A stretch of 64,000 bases of DNA from Desulfamplus magnetovallimortis (GCF_900170035.1 NZ_LT828541.1:282555-346554); one strand, 5' to 3'. Counted from the stretch's first letter, positions 9,696 through 19,102 are shown. Numbers and translations: made by a program. The notes: a model not told the origin generated them from the letters alone.

Positions 9696-10525
9696 AGCAC
9701 ACCTCGTGGCATGGGAGGTACTTTTTCTCCTCCCAGAACATATCCTCCGTCAAGCCGTAACACACTTCCAGTCATGTATGGAGCATCCCTTACAATAAAA
9801 AGAACAGCTTTTACAACATCATCAAGGGAGCCTGTTCTTCCCATCAGGATATGGTCAAGTATGGCTTTTTTCTCATCACTTGTCAAAACCTCTTCCCAGC
9901 CACGAGTTCCCTGGGCATGACGGGTCTCAAACACCCCGAGCATTATCTCGTTGACCCTCAATGAAGGCGCTCCCATGCGCGCCCAAGTCTCGGTCAGAAC
10001 CCCAACACCTCTTGCAGCAGCAGCATAGCCATCATTGAAAATAGCAGCGGCTGCACCAGATCGTCCCACAAGTGCTGCAATTGATGAAAAATTTATCACA
10101 ACAGCGGCATCAGATTTTTTTAGCAAAGGAAATGCGCTGTCAAAAACCCATTTTTTTGTACGCAATGTGGTTGCTATCTCAAGATCCCACTGCTCCTGGA
10201 TATAAGGTCCGTGAACAGCAGGCCACCCTCCCCTTTCAATATTGTTGATAAGAATATCAAGTACTCCAAATCGCTTCTCAATATTCTCCATGAGAAGAGC
10301 AATCTTTTCTGTATCAAGCAAATTAATGTCATGAATTTCATATTCAATACCAATATCACTGTCAAGACGCCTGAAATCCTCTTCCATGGAGTCAAAGCTT
10401 TCCTTCCAGTCATATCGCGTCATAACGAGCTTTACGCCCTCTTTTGCAAGGGCAAGTGCTATTGCCTTGCCTATCCCTTTTACTGCACCAAGGACAAGTG
10501 CGACTTTTCCCTTTAATTCCATCAT
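9692..10525 (-). CDS. Atypical short-chain dehydrogenase/reductase
   Basis: 277 residues with a Rossmann-fold SDR layout. The nucleotide loop reads LGAVKGIG instead of TGxxxGIG, the structural motif reads NNIE instead of NNAG, and serine is in INFSSIAA. The active-site tyrosine is in GYAAAARGV, where YxxxK has alanine in place of lysine. The C-terminal end is family-like (YMTGSVLRLDGGYVLGG). With the catalytic lysine missing, the protein may be inactive, use another residue (arginine is one position further), or serve a non-redox role. It faces the RND gene tail to tail. A plausible ATG pair lies at the start; the first is used here. Confidence 0.8.
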   Translation of the reverse strand: MMELKGKVALVLGAVKGIGKAIALALAKEGVKLVMTRYDWKESFDSMEEDFRRLDSDIGIEYEIHDINLLDTEKIALLMENIEKRFGVLDILINNIERGGWPAVHGPYIQEQWDLEIATTLRTKKWVFDSAFPLLKKSDAAVVINFSSIAALVGRSGAAAAIFNDGYAAAARGVGVLTETWARMGAPSLRVNEIMLGVFETRHAQGTRGWEEVLTSDEKKAILDHILMGRTGSLDDVVKAVLFIVRDAPYMTGSVLRLDGGYVLGGEKVPPMPRGVL

Positions 10526-10556
10526 TTATTCCCTATGTCATCCTCGCTTTACTGCT

Positions 10557-10612
10557 TGCTCAAAATCGAGACCTTATTGCTTTTTCAGCAGTTGTTGCAC
10601 TTATCTGAATCA
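10557..10612. repeat. Repeat family G, partial copy
   Basis: It begins GCTCAAAATCGAGACCTTATT and ends TCTGAATCAATAT, matching the left arm of the large palindrome at 20984-21170 with few mismatches. It fills the gap between the SDR gene and the cysteine-cluster gene. Confidence 0.7.
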
Positions 10613-10616
10613 ATAT

Positions 10617-11360
10617 TTACCTGGCATCAACTCCAAAAAAACGATATTTAATCCATGTCATACCAAAATTGAGAAGTTCAACATCATCTGTTTTAATTTT
10701 GTCAAAAAAAGATTCTGGAAGCTCAATACCCATGATCATCTCTTTAGCATCAGAGGCAAAAAGCTTTGCTCTGAAGGTATCAAGATCATATAAGGCAAGA
10801 TAAAAAAGATCTGAATCAGCACCATCAAGCCTTCCCGGCATAATCTGATTTTTAAGGCTTATGATCTCCATCATGCGATCATTCATCTCATTGTGCAGGG
10901 CAACGTCCTGCCCTTTAAGCCACTGACGGACACTCTGGCCGCTGCTACGGCCAAACCCCTTACAGTGGGGCTCTTCAATAAGAGCAAAATGCTCTGTAAT
11001 AACACCGGTTTCACGGGAACGTGTAATGGCACGCGCAAGGGGATATAGTCGGCATGAAGCAGGTCGATCTTTATAGACTGAACAACCAGCATCTGTTACA
11101 AATGGACAGGCAAGGCCAGAATCAGGATCTGCCTTAAATGTGATTACAGGTAAACCAGATTCCGGACCGGTGTGACGGGAAGTATATTTTCGCAAAAAAA
11201 CATCCGACGATACAGTGAGGTTATTTTTCAGACGCAAAACATCATAGGGAGTCAAGAACTGATTCAAATCCCTGCAGCACTCATTAAAGCAGGATACATC
11301 TGAAGAGCAGTTAAAGGATAGGGGATCATCAATCCCTATTGGAATCATCTCTTCGCTCAT
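10617..11360 (-). CDS. YkgJ-family cysteine-cluster protein
   Basis: 247 residues. The N-terminal metal-binding signature CSSDVSCFNECC (CX5CX3CC) is followed by CPFVTDAGCSVYKDRPASCR, the paired-cysteine pattern of the YkgJ (CxxCxxxCC) family, which is presumed to bind zinc or an Fe-S cluster. RPASCRLYPLAR is particularly typical. The C-terminal 110 residues are less conserved and helical. Biochemical function is unknown for this family. It is transcribed with the SDR gene, 91 bases upstream of it, with a family G repeat between. Confidence 0.8.
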   Translation of the reverse strand: MSEEMIPIGIDDPLSFNCSSDVSCFNECCRDLNQFLTPYDVLRLKNNLTVSSDVFLRKYTSRHTGPESGLPVITFKADPDSGLACPFVTDAGCSVYKDRPASCRLYPLARAITRSRETGVITEHFALIEEPHCKGFGRSSGQSVRQWLKGQDVALHNEMNDRMMEIISLKNQIMPGRLDGADSDLFYLALYDLDTFRAKLFASDAKEMIMGIELPESFFDKIKTDDVELLNFGMTWIKYRFFGVDAR

Positions 11361-11511
11361 AGCTTGTTCCTTAAAAAATAAAAATTAATAAACAAAAAAA
11401 TGTTTTCTACTATATATTGTATTTGAATGCAACTATTTGACACACATATTGATATTTTTTCATCTGAATTCACAATTTATTTTTTTAAGAGCAATGATGT
11501 TCCAAAATTCC

Positions 11512-11540
11512 TTGACAAGGCAATTTGCCGGTGCTACTTT
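11512..11540 (+). promoter_or_regulatory. Candidate sigma70 promoter upstream of aprBA
   Basis: TTGACA at 11512-11517 and TACTTT at 11535-11540 are separated by 17 bases. It lies about 430 bases before aprB, and the leader would run through a family D palindrome. A GCGGC/GCCGC hairpin follows near 11873-11896. A promoter nearer to aprB may exist, but no better match is seen. The remainder of 11361-11974 shows no gene. Confidence 0.35.
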
Positions 11541-11658
11541 TCCAGCGTTTATATTTCTTAGAATAGACTGAAAAATATTTTAAGACTGGACAGAAATAGA
11601 AAATTTAATCTTTTATACATGTCAAATTGCTAAACTGAAAAAAACACACTAATATTTA

Positions 11659-11764
11659 GGCATGCTTCATTTCCCATTTTACACTTTCCGGAGAGAAAAC
11701 TCTGAGTAGCAGGAGTCTCTCACAAAAAATTGTAAAGTAACTTTGGAGTCATATTAAGGATGCC
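11659..11764. repeat. Repeat family D, palindromic copy 1
   Basis: Ends GGCATGCTTCATTTCCC on the left and AAGGATGCC on the right form imperfect terminal inverted repeats. Inside lies TTTTACACTTTCCGGAGAG and, mirrored, TTGTAAAGT. Other copies lie at 25597, 26082, 32911 and 54663. Confidence 0.75.
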
Positions 11765-11974
11765 AATATTTAAATTTTATTTTGCATCTTCAGATTTCAG
11801 CGCAAATATCCTTTCGGATAACTTATGGATGAACAGGTCGCAGGTACTGTGGCCTTCTATGTGTATATTAAAAGCGGCCTGTTATGTTCATGCCGCAGAT
11901 CATTAACAGTAGTGTCGGTTATTTCCCCCGTGGAAAAACAGTTAAGACACTAATTAAGTAAGGGAGGTATTTTA

Positions 11975-12412
11975 ATGCCATCTTTTGTAATCGCAGAAAA
12001 GTGCGACGGCTGCAAGGGTGGGGACAAAACAGCATGTATGTACATCTGCCCCAATGACCTGATGGTTCTTGATCCTAATGCAATGAAAGCTTACAACCAG
12101 GAACCAGATCAGTGCTGGGAATGCTATTCTTGTGTAAAAATCTGCCCCTCTCAGGCTATTGAGGTACGCGGTTATTCTGATTTTGTACCAATGGGCGCTT
12201 CTGTTGTTCCCATGATGGGTACAGAGGATATCATGTGGACATGCAAGTTCAGAAACGGCGTTGTAAAACGCTTTAAGTTCCCCATCAGAACTACTCCGGA
12301 AGGCGAAGCCAATGCTTACAAAGACCTTAAGGGTAAAGACCTTTACTCAGGTCTTCTCTCCACACAGGAAGCAGATGGTTTTGTTCTTAAGACACCACAG
12401 GAACTGGCATAA
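11975..12412 (+). CDS. aprB: Adenylylsulfate reductase beta subunit
   Basis: 145 residues. This is the Fe-S subunit of cytoplasmic APS reductase, which reduces adenosine 5'-phosphosulfate to sulfite and AMP. Two [4Fe-4S] ferredoxin motifs are visible: CDGCKGGDKTACMYICP, with the insertion typical of AprB, and CWECYSCVKICP. The C-terminal tail wraps around AprA in known structures. A strong GGGAGG ribosome site precedes the ATG. It lies 59 bases before aprA, in the usual aprB-aprA order of sulfate reducers. Confidence 0.97.
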   Translation: MPSFVIAEKCDGCKGGDKTACMYICPNDLMVLDPNAMKAYNQEPDQCWECYSCVKICPSQAIEVRGYSDFVPMGASVVPMMGTEDIMWTCKFRNGVVKRFKFPIRTTPEGEANAYKDLKGKDLYSGLLSTQEADGFVLKTPQELA

Positions 12413-12471
12413 TTATCAATCATTTACTTGATTATTAATTTATTTTACGAATAATTCGGAGGTATATATAA

Positions 12472-14433
12472 ATGGCATTACCTAATAAGCCTGTTGGTGA
12501 GCTCAAGGCAGTAAGGGATCCCGAAGTTGAGAAAAGAGATGTTGACGTTCTGATTGTTGGCGGTGGTATGGCTGCCTGCGGAACAGCTTTTGAGATCAAA
12601 AAGTGGGCCAGCGACGACACAAAGATTCTGCTTTGTGACAAAGCTGCTCTTGAGAGAAGTGGTGCAGTTGCACAGGGTCTTTCAGCTATCAATACATATA
12701 TTGGAGAGAACAAGGTTGAAGATTATGTCCGTATGGTAAGAAACGACCTTATGGGTATTGTTCGTGAAGACCTTATTTATGACCTTGGCCGTCATGTTGA
12801 TGACTCTGTTCATCTTTTTGAAGAGTGGGGACTTCCCATCTGGAAAAAAACAGATGACGGAAAAAACCTTGACGGAAAAAAAGGCCTGAAAGCTGGTAGC
12901 CTTAAAGCTGGTGCAACTCCTGTACGTACAGGTAAATGGCAGATCATGATCAATGGTGAGTCCTACAAGAGAATCGTTGCAGAAGCAGGAAAACTTGCTC
13001 TTGGCGAAGACAACATCATTGAGAGATGCTTCATCGTTGAGCTTCTCAACGACAAGGATGATCCTAACAGAGTTGCAGGTGCTGTAGGTTTCTCCCTTCG
13101 TGAAAACAAAGTTTACATCATCAATGCAAAGGTTATCATGGTTGCCTGCGGTGGTGCTGTAAATATCTATCAGCCACGTTCAGTTGCTGAAGGTAAAGGT
13201 CGTGCATGGTACCCAATCTGGAATGCAGGTTCAACATACACCATGGCTCTTCGTGCAGGTGCTGAGCTTTCCATGATGGAAAACCGTTTCACCCCAGCTC
13301 GTTTTAAAGATGGTTACGGCCCTGTTGGTGCATGGTTCCTTCTTTTCAAAGCTAAAACTGTTAACGGCCTTGGTGAAAACTATGCCGGCAGTGATGATGC
13401 AAAAGCTGAGCTTGAAAAATATGCTCCTTACGGAACTGCTGCTGTTACTCCTACATGCCTGAGAAACCATCTCATGATGAAAGAGTACAAAGAAGGCCGT
13501 GGTCCAATCATCATGAAAACTTCCGATGCTCTCAAAGCCCTTGGTGAGACAATGAGCAAAAAAGAGCTCAAACACCTTGAGTCAGAAGCCTGGGAAGATT
13601 TCCTTGACATGTCTGTTGGACAGGCAGGTCTCTGGTGCGCAACCAACACCGAGCCTGAGAAAAAAGATTCTGAAGTTATGCCCACAGAACCGTACCTTCT
13701 TGGTTCTCACTCAGGCTGCTGCGGTATCTGGTGTTCAGGTCCCGAAGAAGACTGGGTTCCTGAGGATTACAAATGGGGCTATAACAGAATGACCACAGTA
13801 AGCGGCCTCTTCACCGCTGGTGACGGAGTTGGCTGCTCAGGTCACAAATTCTCTTCTGGTTCCCATGCAGAGGGACGTATTGTTGCCAAATCTATGCTTC
13901 AGTATCTGGCAAAAGAGGGTGACAAGGTTACCGGTTTCAAAGAGACTGATCAGGAACTGGTTGACATGGTTTACAAACCTGTCAGAAACTACCTTGAGCA
14001 TTGCGAATACACAACTGCTGTAGATGTTAACCCCAACTACTGCAAACCTGCTGGTATGGCCATGCGTCTAATGAAGATGACCAACGAGTATGGAGCAGGT
14101 ACAGGTACCTTCTACATGACTTCCGGCAAAAACCTTGAGATCCTCATGGAGCTTTTTGAAATGTTCCGTGAAGACCTTGACAAACTTGCAGCCGGTGACC
14201 TTCATGAGCTTCTGAGAGCATGGGAAATTTTCCATCGTCTATTTACAGTACAGGCTCATACACGTCACATTCAGTTCCGTGAAGAGACACGCTACCCAGG
14301 TTTCTACTACAGAGGCGACTTCATGGGTCAGAATGACGACGAGTGGTTCTGCTTTGTTAACTCTAGCTACAACAAAGAGAGTAACGAGTGGACACTCAAG
14401 AAAGTTCCGTACCACAAGATTATCTCCGACTAA
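12472..14433 (+). CDS. aprA: Adenylylsulfate reductase alpha subunit
   Basis: 653 residues, full length for AprA. This is the FAD-containing catalytic subunit of APS reductase. The N-terminal dinucleotide fold is DVLIVGGGMAACGTAFEI. The fumarate-reductase-like core contains RSGAVAQGLSAIN, ACGGAVNIYQPRS and SHSGCCGIWCSGP, and the glycine-rich FAD region is GLFTAGDGVGCSGHKFSSGS. The C-terminal helical domain (HTRHIQFREETRYPGFYYRGD) is characteristic of AprA rather than of succinate dehydrogenase. Codon choice looks more uniform than in neighbours, consistent with high expression. A clear terminator follows. Confidence 0.98.
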   Translation: MALPNKPVGELKAVRDPEVEKRDVDVLIVGGGMAACGTAFEIKKWASDDTKILLCDKAALERSGAVAQGLSAINTYIGENKVEDYVRMVRNDLMGIVREDLIYDLGRHVDDSVHLFEEWGLPIWKKTDDGKNLDGKKGLKAGSLKAGATPVRTGKWQIMINGESYKRIVAEAGKLALGEDNIIERCFIVELLNDKDDPNRVAGAVGFSLRENKVYIINAKVIMVACGGAVNIYQPRSVAEGKGRAWYPIWNAGSTYTMALRAGAELSMMENRFTPARFKDGYGPVGAWFLLFKAKTVNGLGENYAGSDDAKAELEKYAPYGTAAVTPTCLRNHLMMKEYKEGRGPIIMKTSDALKALGETMSKKELKHLESEAWEDFLDMSVGQAGLWCATNTEPEKKDSEVMPTEPYLLGSHSGCCGIWCSGPEEDWVPEDYKWGYNRMTTVSGLFTAGDGVGCSGHKFSSGSHAEGRIVAKSMLQYLAKEGDKVTGFKETDQELVDMVYKPVRNYLEHCEYTTAVDVNPNYCKPAGMAMRLMKMTNEYGAGTGTFYMTSGKNLEILMELFEMFREDLDKLAAGDLHELLRAWEIFHRLFTVQAHTRHIQFREETRYPGFYYRGDFMGQNDDEWFCFVNSSYNKESNEWTLKKVPYHKIISD

Positions 14434-14471
14434 TTCCGGACACAATCCATTAAGGTACGTTAGTTAAATAT

Positions 14472-14512
14472 AACCTCCAGGTACTGTGCTGTTTGTGCCT
14501 GGGGGTTTTTTA
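14472..14512 (+). terminator. Intrinsic terminator after aprA
   Basis: AACCTCCAGGTAC pairs with GTGCCTGGGGGTT around a short loop and is followed by a T tract, so aprBA form a closed transcription unit separate from qmo. Confidence 0.85.
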
Positions 14513-14721
14513 AAATTTTGATGTACGGGAAATTTATTTCCTGTGTCCTTGAGAAATTGTTCAGATTCAGTCGAAATCAGGCTGGCAAACTGTAACTGGA
14601 GACTACTGCTTCGTCAAAACTCAAATTTTGGGTTCTCTGTTAATGAAGATAAACTCAAAAGCAAATCCTGACAAAGCACTACTTACAATTTTTTCCGTGC
14701 CCTGCCCTTCATCCCCATTTT

Positions 14722-14796
14722 GAACTTAGCGCCCTTCGGGCGGGCTTTTCCATACCCTTCCTGCTTTTGCGGGAAATAAATTGGAATTCCTATACT
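14722..14796 (+). repeat. Repeat family A, copy 3
   Basis: It begins GAACTTAGCGCCCTTCGGGC and ends GGAATTCCTATACT, nearly identical to the copy at 3392. It lies in the 780-base aprA-qmoA gap, which holds no convincing gene. Confidence 0.85.
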
Positions 14797-14921
14797 TTCA
14801 AGTTACAGCTTGCGAGCCTCATTTTTAAATGGCCTGTTTTTGATGTCAGCCACCGGTTTCAACTTTATCCACCGGTATATTTGATGGTCTGTAAAATAAT
14901 CCAGAATGCCAAAGCAACTAT

Positions 14922-14999
14922 TGCTTCTTCAATTTTAAACTGTAGGGTAATTTGGTTAAAGGTTTTTTCAACCCGAAAATCAAACCTTGAAAGAACACT
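14922..14999. repeat. Repeat family E, copy 1
   Basis: Left arm TGCTTCTTCAATTTTAAACT and right arm CAAACCTTGAAAGAACAC are imperfect inverted repeats. Related copies are at 22632, 48550 and 61047. This one is the most diverged. Confidence 0.65.
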
Positions 15000-15214
15000 A
15001 TTAATAATTCCCGTAGTTTAAGGGCTGAAGAATTCATAATACCGGATTTTTATAGGCTCATCATTTTTAACCGGAAAAGTGAGACTGACTGAAGCTGGAA
15101 TCAAACCAATTATTCACAAAAGGACACAGGGTACAGGAGAACACCTTCTCCAACTTTCCCGATTATATCTACTTTATCTGCTTTTAATATCTTACGTATG
15201 CACGGAGGGATAGC

Positions 15215-16489
15215 ATGACAACAGACAAATCAGCCCCGGCCGGCGGAAGCATTATGGTTGTTGGTGGTGGAATCAGCGGTTTGACCACTGCCCTTGAAGC
15301 TGCCGAGGTTGGGTATGAGGTACTCCTGATAGAAAAGGAACCTTCCCTGGGAGGAAGAGTATCTCAGCTCAAGCAGTATTTTCCAAAACTTTGTCCGCCC
15401 ACTTGTGGCCTTGAAATCAACTACAAAAGAGTAAAAGACAATCCAAGAATCAAGGTCATTACAATGGCCGAGGTTGAAAAGGTTGAAGGCAATGCCGGCA
15501 ACTATACGGTTGAGGTAAAAATCAGCCCAAGATATGTCAATGAAAACTGCACAGCTTGTGGCGAATGCGCTAAAGTTTGTGAGTCCGAAATATCCAACGA
15601 GTTTAATTTCGGCATGGATAGAAGAAAAGCTGCCTACCTTCCACACAACATGGCATTTCCAATGCGTTATGTCATGGCTCCTTCCATGGGTGCCGACGAC
15701 CGTGAAAAATGCAAAGAAGCATGTAAATACGACGCCATTGACTTTGACATGCAGGAAAAAACATTGGATTTCAAAGTTGGTGCCATTGTCTGGGCTACCG
15801 GCTGGAAACCCTATGATGCTGCAAGAATTGACAACCTTGGATTTGGAAGATACCAGAACATTATAACAAACATGATGCTTGAGCGTATGGCATCCCTGAA
15901 TGGCCCCACCCAGGGAAAAATCTTGAGACCATCTGATGACAAAGCTCCTGAAACAATCGCCTTTGCGCAATGTGCAGGCTCAAGAGATGAAAATCACCTT
16001 CCATACTGCTCATATATATGCTGCATGGCATCCCTTAAACATGCCACATACCTAAGAGAGCAGTATCCTGATGCAAAAATATATATCTACTATATTGACC
16101 TTAGAACCCCCGGCAGAAAATACGAAAATTTTTACAGCAATCTTAAAAAAGATGAAAACGTATTTTTTATTAAAGGAAAGGTTGCTGAGGTTGGAGAGGA
16201 GAGTGGAACAGGAAATGTAACCCTTGTCGCTGAAGATACCCTCTCAGGAGAAAAAATCAGGCAGACTGTTGACATGCTGGTTCTTGCAACCGGTATGCAG
16301 CCCAACGCATCTGTGGATAAACCAAATGCCGATCTGAAATACAATGCGGATGGATTTATTGTCAACGACTTTAAAAAAGGCGGCATGTTTGCAGCCGGTT
16401 GCGCCAACAAGCCGGCTGATGTTGTGACATCCAACCAGAACGCAACCGGCATGGCACTGAAAGCCATTCAGACGCTGGTGAGGAGGTAA
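15215..16489 (+). CDS. qmoA: Quinone-interacting oxidoreductase complex, subunit QmoA
   Basis: 424 residues. This is a HdrA-like flavoprotein of the Qmo complex, which carries electrons from menaquinol to APS reductase. FAD-binding IMVVGGGISGLTTALEAAE lies at the N-terminus. LCPPTCGLEINYKR and CTACGECAKVC carry the cysteines typical of QmoA and HdrA; AFAQCAGSRDENHLPYCSYIC is the HdrA signature. GMFAAGCANKPADV closes the FAD domain. A GGAGGG ribosome site precedes the ATG. qmoB starts nine bases after the stop. Confidence 0.96.
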   Translation: MTTDKSAPAGGSIMVVGGGISGLTTALEAAEVGYEVLLIEKEPSLGGRVSQLKQYFPKLCPPTCGLEINYKRVKDNPRIKVITMAEVEKVEGNAGNYTVEVKISPRYVNENCTACGECAKVCESEISNEFNFGMDRRKAAYLPHNMAFPMRYVMAPSMGADDREKCKEACKYDAIDFDMQEKTLDFKVGAIVWATGWKPYDAARIDNLGFGRYQNIITNMMLERMASLNGPTQGKILRPSDDKAPETIAFAQCAGSRDENHLPYCSYICCMASLKHATYLREQYPDAKIYIYYIDLRTPGRKYENFYSNLKKDENVFFIKGKVAEVGEESGTGNVTLVAEDTLSGEKIRQTVDMLVLATGMQPNASVDKPNADLKYNADGFIVNDFKKGGMFAAGCANKPADVVTSNQNATGMALKAIQTLVRR

Positions 16490-16497
16490 AGGATAAC

Positions 16498-18834
16498 ATG
16501 AGTAAAAAATACGGCGTATATATCTGCACAGGATGTGGCATAGGTGATGTCCTCGACATGGAAGCACTTGTTGATGTTCCCGATGAGGAAGGCATCAACT
16601 GCACAACTCATCCTTTTCTCTGCAGTAAGGAGGGGGTTGCCCAGATTCAGAAGGATGTGAATGACGGCAAAGTTAATGCCATGGTAATCGGGGCCTGCTC
16701 CAGAAGGGTAAATTTTGATCTCTTTAAATTTGACGGCTGCATCGTTGAGAGGGTTAACCTGAGAGAAGGTGTTGTATGGCCGCACTCCAGGGAAAAATAT
16801 CCTGCATTGACAGAAGAGCAAAAAGATGATGAAGAGCATTTTGACCGTATCCAGATGAAAGCTGAAGATTACATCAAAATGGGTATGATCAGGGTGGAAA
16901 AGGTAAAACTTCCCGAGCCATATAAGACTGAGACATTTTCCAGGAAAATTCTGGTTCTTGGCGGAGGTATTACAGGTATCTCAGCAGCACTGGATGCTGC
17001 CAAAGCAGGATTTGAAGTAACAATAGTTGAAAAACAGAGTAAACTTGGCGGTTATGCTGCCCAGATGAGAAGCCAGATGCCTGTGGCAGAACCATTTGAG
17101 CAGCTTATTACACCAGTTATTGAAGAGAAAATTGCTGAACTCCAGGAATACCCAAATATTACAGTAAAGACATCAACAGAAGTTGCCCGTATTGCTGGCC
17201 AGCCAGGAGAGTTCACTGTTACTTTCAAAAAACCTGGTGAAAAAATTCCATTTGATGTTCCATTTCCACTCCCACCTGAGATGCTTCTGGATGAAAAAGG
17301 CAACGAACTTGATGCCGAAGCCCAGCACGCAAAATATCTTGAATACAACAAAGGGCGCCTTGACATCCTTAAACTGGATCCAGATGGCGAGCTTTACGGT
17401 GCTGTTATACTTGCAGCAGGCTGGCGTCCTGACAAACTCAAAGGTGATACCTATGCCCACCTTGGTATTGATCTTCCTGATGTTATAACAAACGATGAGT
17501 TTGAAAAAATTGCAGCAAAAGGCAAAATCGTAAGACCATCTGATGGCAAAGAGGCAAAAGAGGTTGTCTTTATCCAGTCTCCAGGAAAAGATGAGGATGA
17601 TGCAGACTTTCCATATTGCGGTTCTGTTACCAGCCAGGTGGCATTGAAACAGGCAAAATATGTCAGAAATGACTATGAAGATGGTAAAGCCTACATTATC
17701 TACCAGCACATGAGAACCCCGGGGCTCCAGGAAAACTTTTATAAAAGTATACAGCAGGATAACGGTATTTTCATGACCAAAGGCGCTGTGACCGAAGTTT
17801 CCAATAATGGTGATAGCCTTATGGTTGGTGCTAAAAATACACTTCTTGGTCAAGATCTCAATATAAAGGCTGATCTTGTTGTTCTTGCCAATGGAATGGT
17901 TCCTGTCACTGTTGATGATCCAGTTGTAAATCTTGCATACAGACAGGGTCCTGGTTTCAGGGATAACGATATATTTGGCGGTTATGCTGACTCTAACTAC
18001 ATCTGTTTCCCATATGAAACCCAAAGAACTGGTGTATATGCTGCCGGTGCAATCCGCAGAAGCATGACCATTGAAGAGTCAATTGAAGATGCAACCGGTG
18101 CTGCCCTTAAAGCCATTCAGTGTATTGAATCTGCAAACAGAGGCGTGGCTGTTCATCCAAGATCTGGTGACATGACCTTTCCTGAATTTTTCTTCCAGAG
18201 ATGTACCCAGTGTAAACGCTGTACAGTTGAATGCCCCTTTGGTGCCCTGGATGATGACGAGAAAGGCACACCAAAAGCCAATCCAACACGCTGCCGCCGT
18301 TGCGGAACCTGCATGGGTGCATGCCCTGAGCGTATTATAAGCTTTGCTGACTATACAATTGACAGCATAGGCTCACAGATCAAGGCCATAAGCGTTCCTT
18401 CAGAAGACGATTATGATGAACCACCTTTCAGAATTCTTGCCCTTGTATGCGAAAATGACGCCTATCCTGCACTTGATATGGTAGGTATGAACCGAATTGA
18501 CTACTCTCCTGATGTACGTGTAATTCCGGTTCGCTGCCTTGGCTCGGTTAACTCCATCTGGATCAAGGATGCCCTTGCCCAGGGAATGGACGGTGTTATC
18601 CTTATCGGCTGCAAACATGGCGACAACTATCAGTGCCATTTTGTCAAAGGCAGTGAGCTTGCAGAAGTTCGCGTTAACAAGATGGGAGATGCCTTGAAGA
18701 GCTTGGCACTTGAAGAAGAGCGCGTAAGATTTGCAGAGATTGCAATCGACGAGTATGACAAACTCCCGAGCCTGCTCAGCGACTTTGTAGAAGAGATTGA
18801 AGCCCTTGGTCCCAATCCGTTCAAGGGATTCTAA
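16498..18834 (+). CDS. qmoB: Quinone-interacting oxidoreductase complex, subunit QmoB
   Basis: 778 residues. An N-terminal segment (MSKKYGVYICTGCGIGDVLD) precedes a HdrA-like flavoprotein domain with ILVLGGGITGISAALDAAK and GVYAAGAIRRSM. Two [4Fe-4S] motifs follow, CTQCKRCTVECP and CRRCGTCMGACP, at about residues 570-615. The C-terminal 150 residues are a MvhD-like domain (ILALVCENDAYP, VIPVRCLGSVN, ILIGCKHGDNYQCHF). This is the known HdrA-MvhD-like architecture of QmoB. It works with QmoA and QmoC at the cytoplasmic face of the membrane. A hairpin terminator directly follows the gene. Confidence 0.96.
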   Translation: MSKKYGVYICTGCGIGDVLDMEALVDVPDEEGINCTTHPFLCSKEGVAQIQKDVNDGKVNAMVIGACSRRVNFDLFKFDGCIVERVNLREGVVWPHSREKYPALTEEQKDDEEHFDRIQMKAEDYIKMGMIRVEKVKLPEPYKTETFSRKILVLGGGITGISAALDAAKAGFEVTIVEKQSKLGGYAAQMRSQMPVAEPFEQLITPVIEEKIAELQEYPNITVKTSTEVARIAGQPGEFTVTFKKPGEKIPFDVPFPLPPEMLLDEKGNELDAEAQHAKYLEYNKGRLDILKLDPDGELYGAVILAAGWRPDKLKGDTYAHLGIDLPDVITNDEFEKIAAKGKIVRPSDGKEAKEVVFIQSPGKDEDDADFPYCGSVTSQVALKQAKYVRNDYEDGKAYIIYQHMRTPGLQENFYKSIQQDNGIFMTKGAVTEVSNNGDSLMVGAKNTLLGQDLNIKADLVVLANGMVPVTVDDPVVNLAYRQGPGFRDNDIFGGYADSNYICFPYETQRTGVYAAGAIRRSMTIEESIEDATGAALKAIQCIESANRGVAVHPRSGDMTFPEFFFQRCTQCKRCTVECPFGALDDDEKGTPKANPTRCRRCGTCMGACPERIISFADYTIDSIGSQIKAISVPSEDDYDEPPFRILALVCENDAYPALDMVGMNRIDYSPDVRVIPVRCLGSVNSIWIKDALAQGMDGVILIGCKHGDNYQCHFVKGSELAEVRVNKMGDALKSLALEEERVRFAEIAIDEYDKLPSLLSDFVEEIEALGPNPFKGF

Positions 18835-18852
18835 GCGTGTAATATATCAGAT

Positions 18853-18891
18853 AACTCCTTCTTACCAAAAAATGGTCGGAAGGAGTTTTTA
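18853..18891 (+). terminator. Intrinsic terminator between qmoB and qmoC
   Basis: AACTCCTTC pairs with GAAGGAGTT, with extra inner pairing (ACCA/TGGT), followed by TTTTTATATTTTATT. It would stop or attenuate transcription before qmoC. Confidence 0.75.
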
Positions 18892-19102
18892 TATTTTATT
18901 CTGGCATTACAAACTCAAGTGTACCCTTTCTCCCGTGAAAATACCCATATCTTTTTCATGATCGGGTATGGACGAAACTCGGCCATGAAGATTTAGAATT
19001 TTTCTCCACTCCAGGATATATGATGGCTGGTGATTTTCACAGAAAGAGCATAAAAGGGTACTACTTGTTAAATCAAATACTGACCTTAGGAGGTATCACA
19101 AT

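Noticed and set aside
11826-11954. 42-residue leader peptide before aprB
   Set aside because: An ATG frame exists but has no ribosome site, no regulatory codon run and no attenuator structure around it.
11361-11974. Rex or HcpR operator upstream of aprBA
   Set aside because: Only half-sites such as TTCACAA were seen; no inverted repeat of the expected spacing is present.
14767-15021. 84-residue plus-strand reading frame upstream of qmoA
   Set aside because: It is composed of family A and E repeat sequence, has no ribosome site and no protein-like pattern.
15230-15970. 246-residue minus-strand frame across qmoA
   Set aside because: It is antisense to an unmistakable qmoA and shows no protein family features.
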